Shown: one piece after another, positions 9,310 to 19,176 of the stretch
Layout of the letters: each line of letters starts with the position of its first letter
Position numbering within the stretch: position 1 is the stretch's first letter
Source: Hadesarchaea archaeon
Lineage (GTDB): Archaea > Hadarchaeota > Hadarchaeia > Hadarchaeales > Hadarchaeaceae
Length of the DNA stretch: 47,684 nt
NCBI GenBank assembly: GCA_030601675.1
Contig: JAUWBN010000006.1
Coordinates: 1-47,684 of the forward strand
Direction: 5' to 3'
The notes under the pieces: generated by a model
Databases searched by the model: none
Seen by the model: the letters and a program-made list of their open reading frames with translations, nothing else
Told to the model about the DNA's origin: nothing
Position numbers and translations under genes: made by a program

Positions 9310-10217
9310 CCGAGCAACCTAGCGCCTATTCGGTCCACGCTTGCGACGATGACAGCACCGGGCTCAAGAAACTCGAGAAATACTCGCCTCACTCGTTCAA
9401 GCTTTCCTTCCCTCACCAACGCAAATGTCGCTCTCCCCAGCATCACCTGGCTTGCTCCAATTGCACCCGCCTTCGAAACAGCTTCGGTCAACGCACGAAG
9501 CTCATCGTCTAAAAGCCCGAGGCCCTCCGCAAATTCACGCGATACTTGCATAAAATTTCGAGGGGTGGGTTTTTCTAACAATTTTTTCAGGGCCAAGCCA
9601 CCGAGTCGCTTCGAACGCTCGCGAAATCCCTCCTCGCGCAAAAGCTTCGCCGTCGGTAACCCGGCGAAGGTGCCGCAAACCACCTTTACACCTTTCGGGA
9701 GGTGAATTTGCTCCCACCTGCCGTGTGGGGGGGCACCTGGCTCCAGCCCGATCACCAGCCCGCCGAGCGCCTGCGCCCCCACGTCGCCGAGCCCCGTGCG
9801 ACAGGTCACTTCAGCGACGTGCGCAATCGCCGCAATCCTTTCGCGCGCTAAGCGCAAACCCAGAGCATGGGAGAGGGCTAAGGCGGCGCCGAATGCCCCC
9901 GCACCGCTCGCCCCATACCCAGCGCCTATCGGCACCTTGCAGGAGTGGGCTACCACGACTTCAAGCGGTTCATGTACTAGGCCCAAGAGATTCTCGACGG
10001 CTGTCAAAGTTGTCTTTGCCCCGGGTGCTCGCTCGTTATTTATGTGAACACTTATGCTGGTGCGTGCGGCTGGCTCAACTTTAACTTTCGTGAGCACGCC
10101 GGCATCGATGCAGGGGCCGCAGTTGCGCGAGCCCTTTCGTTCGAATTCGTGGAACTCGTCAAACACTTGAAAAAAACCCGAGATGTGGGCTGGGACGAAA
10201 GCCGATGCCTTCCGCAT
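9306..10217 (-). CDS. GHMP kinase, probable archaeal pantoate kinase
   Basis: AFVPAHISGFFQV and KVPIGAGYGASGAGAFGAALALS; start/stop overlap TAATG with coaBC and next to PPAT. Confidence 0.82.
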   Translation of the reverse strand: MRKASAFVPAHISGFFQVFDEFHEFERKGSRNCGPCIDAGVLTKVKVEPAARTSISVHINNERAPGAKTTLTAVENLLGLVHEPLEVVVAHSCKVPIGAGYGASGAGAFGAALALSHALGLRLARERIAAIAHVAEVTCRTGLGDVGAQALGGLVIGLEPGAPPHGRWEQIHLPKGVKVVCGTFAGLPTAKLLREEGFRERSKRLGGLALKKLLEKPTPRNFMQVSREFAEGLGLLDDELRALTEAVSKAGAIGASQVMLGRATFALVREGKLERVRRVFLEFLEPGAVIVASVDRIGARLLG

Positions 10218-11434
10218 TAGCGACGCCCTCGAAGCCCCGCCATCACAGCATCTAGAATTGCCCTCGCGATCTCAACCTTCGTCGCGCGCATCGGTTTAGA
10301 GCCGGAGGGTGTCACGATCACGACTTCGTTGGTGTCGGTGCCAAATCCAGCTCCCGATCTAGCTACATCATTTGCCACGACCATATCGAGCCCCTCGGCC
10401 AGCTTGTCTTTCGCCGCTTCTAGGAGCTCCTCATCGCTCACGTCGTACTCCGCCTTGAACCCCACCACAAAAGCATCTGGCGCGAGTTTTCGGACCCCAT
10501 CGAGCACACGGGGCGCTGACACCAGCTTGAGCGTCACCGGCTCGGAATGCTTAAGCTTCCGCTTCGCTGGTCGCTCGACCGCAAAATCCTGTGCGGCCGC
10601 GGTCGAAACAATGATATCGTGTCGCGACCCAAGCTCGCGCCTGAATGCGTCATGCATCTCCGCCGTTGTTTGCACTCGGACGAGTTTGATGTTGGCTGGA
10701 GGGGTCTCGTTTCCAGGTCCATAAATCAACGTGACCTCGGCGCCGCGAGCGGCCGCGGCTCGGGCCACAGCGATGCCCATCTTGCCCGAACTTCGATTTG
10801 TGATCAGCTTGATCGGGTCGATGGGCTCGATCGTTGGACCAGCGGTGACAAGCGCGCGCATGCCCTGCATGTCACGAGGGCCTAGCAATCCGATGACAAA
10901 ACTTACGATCTCCTGAACCTCCGGCAGCTTGGCCCTACCCTCCTCGAGGCGGGGCTCCAAAACATGAACGTCGGCCGATCGCAGACGTGCGAGGTTCTCT
11001 TTAAGCAATTTGTGCTGGTACATCGACCCGTGCATCGCCGGTACCACGACAACCGGCTTACCCAAACCAAGCGCCACTGAAACGACCGAGGTAACTGGTG
11101 TATCGTCAATCGCGCATGCAACCTTGCTCAACGTGTTTGCGGTAGTTGGTGCGGTGAGTACCAAATCAGTCCACTGCGCGAGTTCGACGTGTTCCAGCTT
11201 ACCCGTCAGCTCGGCGATGACCTCATTGCCCGTCGCCCAGTGCATGAGCTGGGGCGTTATCAACTGGGTTGCGCGAGGCGTCATCACAACCCTCACGTCG
11301 GCCCCGCGGCGCATGAGTTCTCGAGCCAGCTCGGGGCACTTTACCGCTGCAACACTTCCCGTAATGCACAGCACGATTTTTCGTTCGGCTAACTCGGTGC
11401 CCTTTGTGCCGTGGATATCATGGGAGGGGTGCAT
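10217..11434 (-). CDS. coaBC: Bifunctional phosphopantothenoylcysteine decarboxylase / phosphopantothenate-cysteine ligase
   Basis: KIVLCITGSVAAVKCPELARELMRRG, APTTANTLSKVACAIDDT, TAGPTIEPIDPIKLITNRSSGKMGIAVA. Confidence 0.93.
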   Translation of the reverse strand: MHPSHDIHGTKGTELAERKIVLCITGSVAAVKCPELARELMRRGADVRVVMTPRATQLITPQLMHWATGNEVIAELTGKLEHVELAQWTDLVLTAPTTANTLSKVACAIDDTPVTSVVSVALGLGKPVVVVPAMHGSMYQHKLLKENLARLRSADVHVLEPRLEEGRAKLPEVQEIVSFVIGLLGPRDMQGMRALVTAGPTIEPIDPIKLITNRSSGKMGIAVARAAAARGAEVTLIYGPGNETPPANIKLVRVQTTAEMHDAFRRELGSRHDIIVSTAAAQDFAVERPAKRKLKHSEPVTLKLVSAPRVLDGVRKLAPDAFVVGFKAEYDVSDEELLEAAKDKLAEGLDMVVANDVARSGAGFGTDTNEVVIVTPSGSKPMRATKVEIARAILDAVMAGLRGRR

Positions 11435-11525
11435 TCGTTCACCTTAAAGTAAACAGCGTTCATCTGACTTTAAAAGTTGCCTTCAACGACGGCCCGAGCG
11501 TTAGGTTTCTGCTTGACGCACGATC

Positions 11526-12011
11526 TCAAAAACGAGGTCGCTTTAGCAGTTTTCCGTGTGCATCGATCTCGCCGTAGCGTACCCTTATCGACGAGATCGG
11601 CTTCCCGTCCTCGGATAGCACGAAGGGAATCTCGACGATCTCGAGCGGCTTCAGCCCCCTTGAGCTCCTGAGCTTGTTGAGCTCCTCGGCGCGCACTTTA
11701 GTTTCAGGGCTTGCGACTATCGCCTCAAGCTCTGCGTCTTCGAGCGACGGCCCGAATGCATCAGATATCTTTATTATTTCAGCGCGTGCAAGCCAACCTT
11801 TTTCACGGAGTAGCTCTTTCAATGCACGCATGCGAAACTCGAGCAGTTGGATGCCGGCCGAGTCCTTCTGAAGCAGGAGCTGCATCTCGTCCGAGCAGAT
11901 GCCCACGAGCACGCGCTCCCCCAGCTCGAACGCCTTGGCCAAGATCGCCGCGTGCCCATCGTGCAGGTAATCGAATGTCCCCCCGACCACGACTTTCTTG
12001 AACTTCACCAT
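11526..12011 (-). CDS. coaD: Archaeal-type pantetheine-phosphate adenylyltransferase (PPAT)
   Basis: VVVGGTFDYLHDGHAAILAKAFELGERVLVGICSDE. Confidence 0.88.
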   Translation of the reverse strand: MVKFKKVVVGGTFDYLHDGHAAILAKAFELGERVLVGICSDEMQLLLQKDSAGIQLLEFRMRALKELLREKGWLARAEIIKISDAFGPSLEDAELEAIVASPETKVRAEELNKLRSSRGLKPLEIVEIPFVLSEDGKPISSIRVRYGEIDAHGKLLKRPRF

Positions 12012-12021
12012 AGCACCAAAA

Positions 12022-13362
12022 TCACGCCTTCTCGAGGGCCCGCACGATGTCGCTCCAGCGCTTGGGAAGTGGTCGATGGGTAAATGGTCTCGCGCCAGGC
12101 CCCAAGTAAGTGGCGACCACGTGCCCCCCGCCCAAGAGATAAAACTTAGAGGTCGTCAGCCCCTCGAGCCCGACTGGTCCCCGTGCGTGAACTTTGCCGG
12201 TGCTTATCCCCACCTCTGCCCCCAGGCCGTAGCGGTAGCCATCGCTGAACCGCGTCGAAGCATTGAGCATAACACTCGAGGAATCAACCCCCCTCAGGAA
12301 TCTGAGCGCAGCTTTTTCATCTCGGGTGATTATCGCGTCGGTGTGCTTCGACCCGTAAGTGTTGATGTGCTCGATCGCCTCCTCGATGCCGTCCACAATT
12401 TTGATCGAGATTATCAGGTCTAGATATTCCGTCCGCCAGTCCCGCTCCGTCGCTCGCTTGATGCCCCGCAGGATCCTTCGCGTTCGCTCACAACCACGGA
12501 TTTCAACCCCGGCCTCACGATACCTCTCCGCAATCCCGGGCAAAAAGCGGGACGCGATGGCGCGGTGCACGAGCAAGGTCTCGACCGCATTGCAGACGGC
12601 GGGATACTGAACCTTTGCGTCATAACACACCTCCAGCGCTTGCTCGAGATCGGCGTGCTCGTCGACGTAAACGTGGCATACCCCCTCGGCGTGACCGAGC
12701 ACGGGAATGCGCGTGTTTTCCTGGATGTACCTCACGAATTGTTTGCTCCCGCGGGGCAGCAGCAGGTCAAGATACTCGTCCAGCCCGAGCAGCTCCCGCA
12801 CCTCCCGCCTCGCCTCGATGAGCTGAATCCACCCGCGCGGGACCCCTGCCCGCTCGCTGACGTCGCGGACGAGCTTGAAGAACGCCCCGTTCGAATACTT
12901 CGCCTCCCTTCCCCCTTTCAGAACTACGGCGTTTCCAGACTTGAGGCAGAGTGCCGATATCTGGGGCAGCACATCGGGCCTCGCCTCGAATATCGCTCCG
13001 ACCACGCCAATCGGGCACGACACCTTGTAGAGCTCTAGGCCGTGGTCGAGCTCCGTCGCGTATAGCGTCCTCCCGACTGGGTTCTCGAGCCTCGCGACGC
13101 TTCTCACCATCTCGACCACGTTGCGCAGCTTGTGATCGCTGAGCTTTAACCTCTGAACGAACGCCTTGGAGAGTTTCCTGGCCTTCAAAAGACGTTCGGC
13201 GGCTTGAACGTCCTTCGCGTTTGCCTCCAGTAATGCTCCCTTATTTTTCGAGATGGCCGACGCGATTTTCAGGAGCGCTGCATTTTTTGCTTTGGTTGTG
13301 ATGTTAGCTAGCCTGAACGATGCCCCGCGAGCGGCCATCGCTTTTGAGGCAACCCCGCTCAT
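12022..13362 (-). CDS. proA: Glutamate-5-semialdehyde dehydrogenase (gamma-glutamyl phosphate reductase)
   Basis: CPIGVVGAIFEARPDVLPQISALCLKSGNAVVLKGG; overlaps proB stop by 4 nt. Confidence 0.94.
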   Translation of the reverse strand: MSGVASKAMAARGASFRLANITTKAKNAALLKIASAISKNKGALLEANAKDVQAAERLLKARKLSKAFVQRLKLSDHKLRNVVEMVRSVARLENPVGRTLYATELDHGLELYKVSCPIGVVGAIFEARPDVLPQISALCLKSGNAVVLKGGREAKYSNGAFFKLVRDVSERAGVPRGWIQLIEARREVRELLGLDEYLDLLLPRGSKQFVRYIQENTRIPVLGHAEGVCHVYVDEHADLEQALEVCYDAKVQYPAVCNAVETLLVHRAIASRFLPGIAERYREAGVEIRGCERTRRILRGIKRATERDWRTEYLDLIISIKIVDGIEEAIEHINTYGSKHTDAIITRDEKAALRFLRGVDSSSVMLNASTRFSDGYRYGLGAEVGISTGKVHARGPVGLEGLTTSKFYLLGGGHVVATYLGPGARPFTHRPLPKRWSDIVRALEKA

Positions 13363-14153
13363 TTTTCCCTCTCCGGGAGGAAAATTGTCCCTATCCCCTC
13401 ACCAGCGGTCACGCGTTCGAGCACGCGCTTCTTCCCTCCGTTGGCTATCACCACTGGTATCCCGGCCTTCGCCGCCATCTTAGCAGCTCTGACCTTGGTG
13501 AGCATGCCGCCGAAGCCGCGAAAGGCCCTACCGGCGAGCCGTTCGACCTCTCGCGTCACTCGCTCAACGGTTCGGATGAGATTCCTTCGCTCCCCCTTGC
13601 CCGCGTAGAGCCCCTCCACGTCCGATAGAATTATGAGGAGGTCGGCGCCGGATCCCATCGCCACGTGTGCCGAGAGGGTATCATTATCGCCGAGTCTTAT
13701 CTCCTCGACCTCCACGCTGTCGTTCTCGTTCACGATCGGGATCACCCCCCACCTGAGCAGGGTCGCGAGGGCGTTCTTGAAATTTCGATACCGCCTGGGA
13801 TCCGTGAAGTCCTCCCCCGTCAGCAGCATCTGTGCCACGTGTTGCTCGTAGTCCCTAAAGCACTTCGAGTAGACCTGCATCAGAATCCCCTGCCCGACAG
13901 CCGCGGCCGCCTGCAGCGAGGGCATATCCTTCGGCCGACGTTTGAGGTTAAGGCGCCCCACGCCGGCCCCTATCGCGCCCGACGAGACGATGATGATTTC
14001 CTTCCCGCGAGCGCGCAGTTTCATCATCTCCTCGACCAGCTTCCCGACCTTGGCCGGGTCGAGCCTAGAGCGTTTGTCGGTGAGGCTGCTCGTGCCGACT
14101 TTCACCACGATTCGCCTTGCCTTGGGGAGGCTTTTTCTTTCTTTTACAACCAT
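13359..14153 (-). CDS. proB: Glutamate 5-kinase
   Basis: RRIVVKVGTSSL...IIVSSGAIGAGVGRL...VNENDSVEVEEIRLGDNDTLSAHVA. ATG at 14153 with aggaggtcgac RBS. Confidence 0.94.
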   Translation of the reverse strand: MVVKERKSLPKARRIVVKVGTSSLTDKRSRLDPAKVGKLVEEMMKLRARGKEIIIVSSGAIGAGVGRLNLKRRPKDMPSLQAAAAVGQGILMQVYSKCFRDYEQHVAQMLLTGEDFTDPRRYRNFKNALATLLRWGVIPIVNENDSVEVEEIRLGDNDTLSAHVAMGSGADLLIILSDVEGLYAGKGERRNLIRTVERVTREVERLAGRAFRGFGGMLTKVRAAKMAAKAGIPVVIANGGKKRVLERVTAGEGIGTIFLPEREK

Positions 14154-14256
14154 CGTCGACCTCCTAAAGCGGTTCCAATTTCTTGAGTTGCATGAACAAC
14201 GGCTAGTTTCAATTCCATCCCTCAATAAAGTTTAGGTCAAAGCATAAAAACTTCGG

Positions 14257-14787
14257 CTATCGTCTCGCGATACAGAAGACGTCTTCCCTGCCAACCTCAC
14301 CTGAACTGAGCGGCTTGAAACCAGCTGCACAAATCCAGCGCTCAAGCTCGCCCAGCGAGTGTTTGCGCTTGAGGGTAATCATGATCACGATCCCCTCGGG
14401 CTTTGCGACCCGTGCGACCTCCCGCACCGTGGCCGCTGGATCCGGCATGTTCTGAAGCAGGGTTACCGAGATTACCGCATCAAAGCTGCGATCGGCGAAT
14501 GGCAGGTAATCGGCATCCGCGAGCACGAGCGCCGCGCTACCCCTCCGTTCCATCGCTAGCTCCAACATCTCCGGCGATGTATCTATGCCGACCACGAACT
14601 CGCTTCGCCGCGTGAGTTCGCTTAAGAGCATGCCCGTGCCGCAGCCCAAGTCAAGAACTTTACTAACCCCGGGGAGATTTCCGGTAACGATCTCGTACTT
14701 CTCGCGCTGGATTTGCTCGTAACGTCGTTCATACACGGGCGCGGTTTCGCTGTAGCGCCGCTTAAGCTCGAGCTTTCTCGCGACCAT
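14257..14787 (-). CDS. SAM-dependent class I methyltransferase
   Basis: VLDLGCGTGMLLSEL...VVGIDTSPEMLELA...FDAVISVTLLQNM. Confidence 0.85.
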   Translation of the reverse strand: MVARKLELKRRYSETAPVYERRYEQIQREKYEIVTGNLPGVSKVLDLGCGTGMLLSELTRRSEFVVGIDTSPEMLELAMERRGSAALVLADADYLPFADRSFDAVISVTLLQNMPDPAATVREVARVAKPEGIVIMITLKRKHSLGELERWICAAGFKPLSSGEVGREDVFCIARR

Positions 14788-14834
14788 CGGAGAACATTTT
14801 TACCTAGCGCCCTAAAGCTTGAGCGGGTTGGTGT

Positions 14835-15902
14835 TTGAGAAAGCACGTTAGGAAATTGAAGGATGAACTCGTTAAACGTGGGTTGGACGCATTTTTGGCC
14901 ATTCAGAACACCCGCTACTTGGCGGGCACGACGGCTGCAAAGGCGGTGATCGTCCCCACCGATGGGCCCCCAGTGCTCATCTGCAGCAGGCTCGAGTTTG
15001 ACCAAGCCAAGAGGGAAGGTTGGATTCGCGATGTTCGGGCCTTTTCGAGGTGGAGGGCTCCCCTGCGCCCCGGGGAGCGGGTAAGCTTTTGCGAGCCCTT
15101 GCAACTCATTGCCGATTGCCTACGAGAGCTGGGTACCCGAGCCGTTGGCTACGATCGAGGAGGGAAGAAATTCGTGCGGAAGTTGCGGGCTGCCCACGCG
15201 GCGAGCTACCGCGAGCTACCAGAACTCATGCTCGAGCTCCGGAAGATAAAGTCGAAGGAAGAAGTGACCTTGTTGCAAAGGGCTGCAAAGATAGCTATGA
15301 ATGGCATGCGTTGCGCCGCGGAGTCGGTCACGGTCGGTCGGACCGAGCTGGAGGTTGCCGCGGAAGCCGAGCGCGAGATGCGAATAGCTGGCTCCGAAGG
15401 CACGCCATTCCCCACGATTGTCGCGTCCGGCAGAAATTCTTGGTTACCCCATGCTAGCGCGACGAGAAAACATCTACGACGGGGAGAACTCGTTGTCATC
15501 GATTTCGGCGCCACTTGGGGGGGCTACGCCTCGGATATGACACGAACGTTTGCACTCTCGCCGACGAAAAAACAGCTCACATTGATCGGGTTGGTTAAGC
15601 GCGCTCAAAAAGCGGCTATCGGTCGTGTTCGCAACGGTGCTAAAGCGAGTAACGTGGATAAAGCCGCCCGCATAATCATCTCACGTGTCGGCTATGCCAA
15701 GTTTTCCCCGCATGGCACAGGGCACGGCGTCGGCATGGAGGTCCACGAGCCTCCGGGCCTTGCCCCAGACTCGAAAGACATCTTGCGCGAGAGGATGGTC
15801 ATCACAGTGGAGCCAGGCATATATGTGCCACGGGTGGGAGGTGCTCGCTGGGAAGACATGGTGTTGGTAACAAAGAAGGGGTGCAAGTCGCTCACGGCAT
15901 GA
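14835..15902 (+). CDS. M24 metallopeptidase, Xaa-Pro dipeptidase/aminopeptidase-like
   Basis: VVIDFGATWGGYASDMTRTF, GTGHGVGMEVHEPPG, MVITVEPGIYVP. Confidence 0.9.
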   Translation: MRKHVRKLKDELVKRGLDAFLAIQNTRYLAGTTAAKAVIVPTDGPPVLICSRLEFDQAKREGWIRDVRAFSRWRAPLRPGERVSFCEPLQLIADCLRELGTRAVGYDRGGKKFVRKLRAAHAASYRELPELMLELRKIKSKEEVTLLQRAAKIAMNGMRCAAESVTVGRTELEVAAEAEREMRIAGSEGTPFPTIVASGRNSWLPHASATRKHLRRGELVVIDFGATWGGYASDMTRTFALSPTKKQLTLIGLVKRAQKAAIGRVRNGAKASNVDKAARIIISRVGYAKFSPHGTGHGVGMEVHEPPGLAPDSKDILRERMVITVEPGIYVPRVGGARWEDMVLVTKKGCKSLTA

Positions 15903-15923
15903 ACTTAAATGCCATGCTTGCTT

Positions 15924-18900
15924 TCAAATTTGGATTTTCTCGTATTTGTAAATAACGTGACCCGTTGGTGGGCAATTTGAAAGAGAGAGATTTATGCTAA
16001 CCGAAGCTGCGCCCTCACCAAAGGCGAACGTATAACCGCCCGGTGCTCCATCCACATAATTTACAACATTTTCGTCTAATGGACCGCTGTCATTTCTAGC
16101 GTCAACCAAGCTCCCGAACTGCCCACACCTTAGCAGCGATGGGGGCCCGCTCAGGTAATCAAATCTAAACCAAGAGGGGCTCAGCACTCCCTCTCCTATT
16201 TCCGTTTCCTCCGATTTCAGAATCCAACTTTCGCTGTCACCCTCAACGAACTCAAAACCGGGGGGTGCTTCACCTGGTCCCGGTCCAGGCCCAAGTTCAG
16301 GTGATTTGGCGCTGAGGATATTTGGGGGCTCGCAATAGTACATCCGGTAGGTACCATCCGGGAGTTCAACCACATCAGGATCGTAAATTCCACCTGCCAA
16401 CCTCGCTCCCTCCTCCTTCGTCCAAGTCAGACCGTCGGACGAAATAGCGCTGTAAATACCTCCCTCCTCCTCTCGACCGGGCGGAGCTACAGTATAAAAC
16501 ATTCGATAGGTCCCGTCTGAGAGCACAATCACGTCGGGGTCCATGCGCTGCGCTGGTATCCCGCTGATTGTTTCTCTTTCCCAAGTCCACCCGTTGTCTG
16601 ATGAAATTGCGCATCGAACGGTGTTCTGGTTCTCCTCAGGGCCCTTGTTGAACATGTCCCCGACGTAGTACATTCTGTATCTGCCATCTGGAAGCTCGAT
16701 GATTTCTGGGACGGAGATCGCCCCGTAGTCTGGCGCTCCTTCGCTTTCAAGTCTTATGCCTGATTCCTTCTCCCATATGAGTCCGTCTGTTGAAATCGCA
16801 CTGACAAACCATAAGTGCGCGTTAGGAGGTTGTCCTTCCTGTAAATCGTAAATCATCCTATAGCTGCCATTATCAAGTTGTATTATTGCTGGACAGAAGC
16901 CATTTTCAATCATTACCCCACTCTCTTTCGTCCACGCCAATCCATCCGATGAAATGGCGCTAAAAATGCTCAGGTGGTCGGGGTCGGGCCCCGAATTGTA
17001 ATACATCCGGTAAGTGTTATCTGGGAGCACGATGGTGCACATAGGCACTCCATTAGACACTCTTACGCCGCTTTCTTTCACCCAATCTCCACCAAGTCCC
17101 GGCCCCATCGGCATTTCAATCCCCTTAACGACCGATGCGACGGCAAGCGCTAGTACAACAACCCCTCCAACGATGATGCCCTTCCTCAGCTTCTCGAGCT
17201 TCTCGCCGGATGTTATTCTTCGAATCGCTTCCCACGCCAAGCACGGCAGAAACACCCACAGCAGGACGGTGAGGGGGATCCCAACTATAAACTTCGCGGC
17301 ACCCGGAATCACGTACACCGGCGCGAGCAAGATTTTGAGCGTGAGCGGCTCCTCCTCTTGGGCTTGTTGCTGGCCCCCCTGTTGGCCCCCTGGAAGCTGC
17401 TGATTACCAGGAAGTGGCTGCTCTGCAGCTAAAGCGAAATCGCCTTCTTTGGGGCCGGAGGGAAGATGGTTTCCAAGCAGGCTAAACTTCTCGCTCAATG
17501 CATATGCTCGCAGGCTCGGACGGCTGAAGATGAGCTTAAACAGCTGCTCGTTTTCCAAAATTTGTGTGCGCTCGTGCTCCTCCGTGCTTGCAAGTGCGTA
17601 AATATTCTCCCCCACCTGTTGTTGCCCCATGTACCATTCGGCGGCTAGCTCTGAGGCGTTAATTTGCCCCCCGGATGGCCCTCCTAACATGCTAAGGTGC
17701 GTTATCACCTCTCCTCCCTGAATGGTCCCCTTCAGCCCGACAGCATCCGGCCAGTAAATAAATCGCTCACCGCTTCCGAAAACGTAAACATCGCCGAACT
17801 GTTGGTGAAATTCCTGCAGGGCGTTGTATTCCTCCATTGTTATCGTCGGTTGAAGTTGACGAATTTCACCTTCTTCCCAAACGAAAGTGTGGCAGGCGCG
17901 TACTTGCTGAACCACGACGAACAAGAGCAAGCACAGGAAAACGGCACACCCAGCCATCGTGACAACCCTATGAGATCTCAAGCGGCCTTTGCCTAGTAAC
18001 GCTTGGAGGTTTTTCCCCGCCCTCCAAAGCAGCGCTCCAACCCCCTCAACGAGACCGACCGCCGCTAGCAGCACCATTGGTGTAGCTAGCATTATGACGA
18101 ACCTCCAATTATCGTATGCGACCCAAGTCTGTGCCATTATCAGGGCGCTCATACCCCACGCCAGCAGGAAGAAATCGGCCGGCTTTCTGCGATATGCTGC
18201 AATCCCCGCGCCGATGGCTGCGAGTACCAGCAATAACTGCCCGATATAATCGTTGTAGAGCACATGTAGCACCCCCTCCGGCCCCTGACCTCCTGGTGGC
18301 TGCTGTAGCTCTCCCTGGGCCACTAGGGTTGCTGCCTGCCCCTCGCCCGCCATGCCTCCTATCGTCCCCAGCTTCCCGATGTAAAAGTACCCGCAGATGA
18401 GGGCGACGGGTATCGCGATGATAATTGCAGCTTTGAGCTCACGCCAGGGTATGCGCCTGCGGTAGGCGAGCAAGAACGCGAGGTAACAGATGTACGCAAT
18501 GACCAAGGTGCCGAATGCCAATTCGTGTGTTAGCCCGACCACACCGAGCGCGATTCCGGCGACGACAAAATCTAGCTTCCTCTTACTCTCCAGCCCACGC
18601 CATAGGAAGAGCACGGGCAGAGGGGCCAGGGCCACGCCAAACGCATTCTTTTGGAGTTCGCCCATCATTCGGAAGCTGCCGGGGACGAAAGCGGAGAGAA
18701 AAGCTGCCGCTAAGGCCGTCGCGTCGTTCTTCGTCAGCCTCCTTACCATCAGAAAAGTCGTCAGGGCAACTAGCCCCGAAGCTAGCGCGGTGGCGATATT
18801 GAAAGATGTCATCAGCGAGACGCCGAACGCTGAGAGTATTGTACAGACCCCGGCGGCGAAGTGGAAGAAAACTGGAGGGGATGAAAGAAATGGGTTCGAG

Positions 18901-19112
18901 GGGTAGTGGTCGAGCAGGTAGCCCACGTGGAAGAGGTGATAGGGCCCGTCCCTGCCCAAGGGGAGCCCGTGCCCGAGGGTCACCGAGAGCCGCAGGTAGA
19001 GCGCGCCAGCGAATATCACCAACAAAACAATCAAGATAAGCGCCTGCTTCCTGCTCATCCGGAGAGGCGCGGTCACCAAACGTTTGAGCGCACCTATGCT
19101 AGGTTTCACCAC
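15924..19112 (-). CDS. GT-C-like polytopic membrane glycosyltransferase fused to a C-terminal beta-propeller and a terminal beta domain
   Basis: N-terminal multi-TM region with GRDGPYHLFHVGYLL (DPY-like first loop), then repeats of LPDGTYRMYY...AISSDGLTWTKESG and a beta-rich C-terminus. Confidence 0.7.
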   Translation of the reverse strand: MVKPSIGALKRLVTAPLRMSRKQALILIVLLVIFAGALYLRLSVTLGHGLPLGRDGPYHLFHVGYLLDHYPSNPFLSSPPVFFHFAAGVCTILSAFGVSLMTSFNIATALASGLVALTTFLMVRRLTKNDATALAAAFLSAFVPGSFRMMGELQKNAFGVALAPLPVLFLWRGLESKRKLDFVVAGIALGVVGLTHELAFGTLVIAYICYLAFLLAYRRRIPWRELKAAIIIAIPVALICGYFYIGKLGTIGGMAGEGQAATLVAQGELQQPPGGQGPEGVLHVLYNDYIGQLLLVLAAIGAGIAAYRRKPADFFLLAWGMSALIMAQTWVAYDNWRFVIMLATPMVLLAAVGLVEGVGALLWRAGKNLQALLGKGRLRSHRVVTMAGCAVFLCLLLFVVVQQVRACHTFVWEEGEIRQLQPTITMEEYNALQEFHQQFGDVYVFGSGERFIYWPDAVGLKGTIQGGEVITHLSMLGGPSGGQINASELAAEWYMGQQQVGENIYALASTEEHERTQILENEQLFKLIFSRPSLRAYALSEKFSLLGNHLPSGPKEGDFALAAEQPLPGNQQLPGGQQGGQQQAQEEEPLTLKILLAPVYVIPGAAKFIVGIPLTVLLWVFLPCLAWEAIRRITSGEKLEKLRKGIIVGGVVVLALAVASVVKGIEMPMGPGLGGDWVKESGVRVSNGVPMCTIVLPDNTYRMYYNSGPDPDHLSIFSAISSDGLAWTKESGVMIENGFCPAIIQLDNGSYRMIYDLQEGQPPNAHLWFVSAISTDGLIWEKESGIRLESEGAPDYGAISVPEIIELPDGRYRMYYVGDMFNKGPEENQNTVRCAISSDNGWTWERETISGIPAQRMDPDVIVLSDGTYRMFYTVAPPGREEEGGIYSAISSDGLTWTKEEGARLAGGIYDPDVVELPDGTYRMYYCEPPNILSAKSPELGPGPGPGEAPPGFEFVEGDSESWILKSEETEIGEGVLSPSWFRFDYLSGPPSLLRCGQFGSLVDARNDSGPLDENVVNYVDGAPGGYTFAFGEGAASVSINLSLSNCPPTGHVIYKYEKIQI
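16290..17100 (-). repeat. About five tandem propeller-blade repeats (LPDGTYRMYY / AISSDGLxWTKESG) inside the 1062-aa protein
   Basis: Directly visible repeated peptides: YRMYYNSG..AISSDGLAWTKESG, YRMIYD..AISTDGLIWEKESG, YRMYYVG..AISSDNGWTWERE, YRMFYTV..AISSDGLTWTKEEG, YRMYYCEPP. Confidence 0.8.
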
Positions 19113-19176
19113 GCGATTACCCCAGAGACTATACCTATTAGCTTAAAATTATGTAAACGCTTAAGTCCGTACCGAA

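Noticed and set aside
17340-17420. Short repetitive DNA (ggccccctgttggccccct...) as a possible regulatory repeat
   Set aside because: It is the coding sequence of the Gln/Gly/Pro-rich linker (LPGGQQGGQQQAQ) of the 1062-aa protein.
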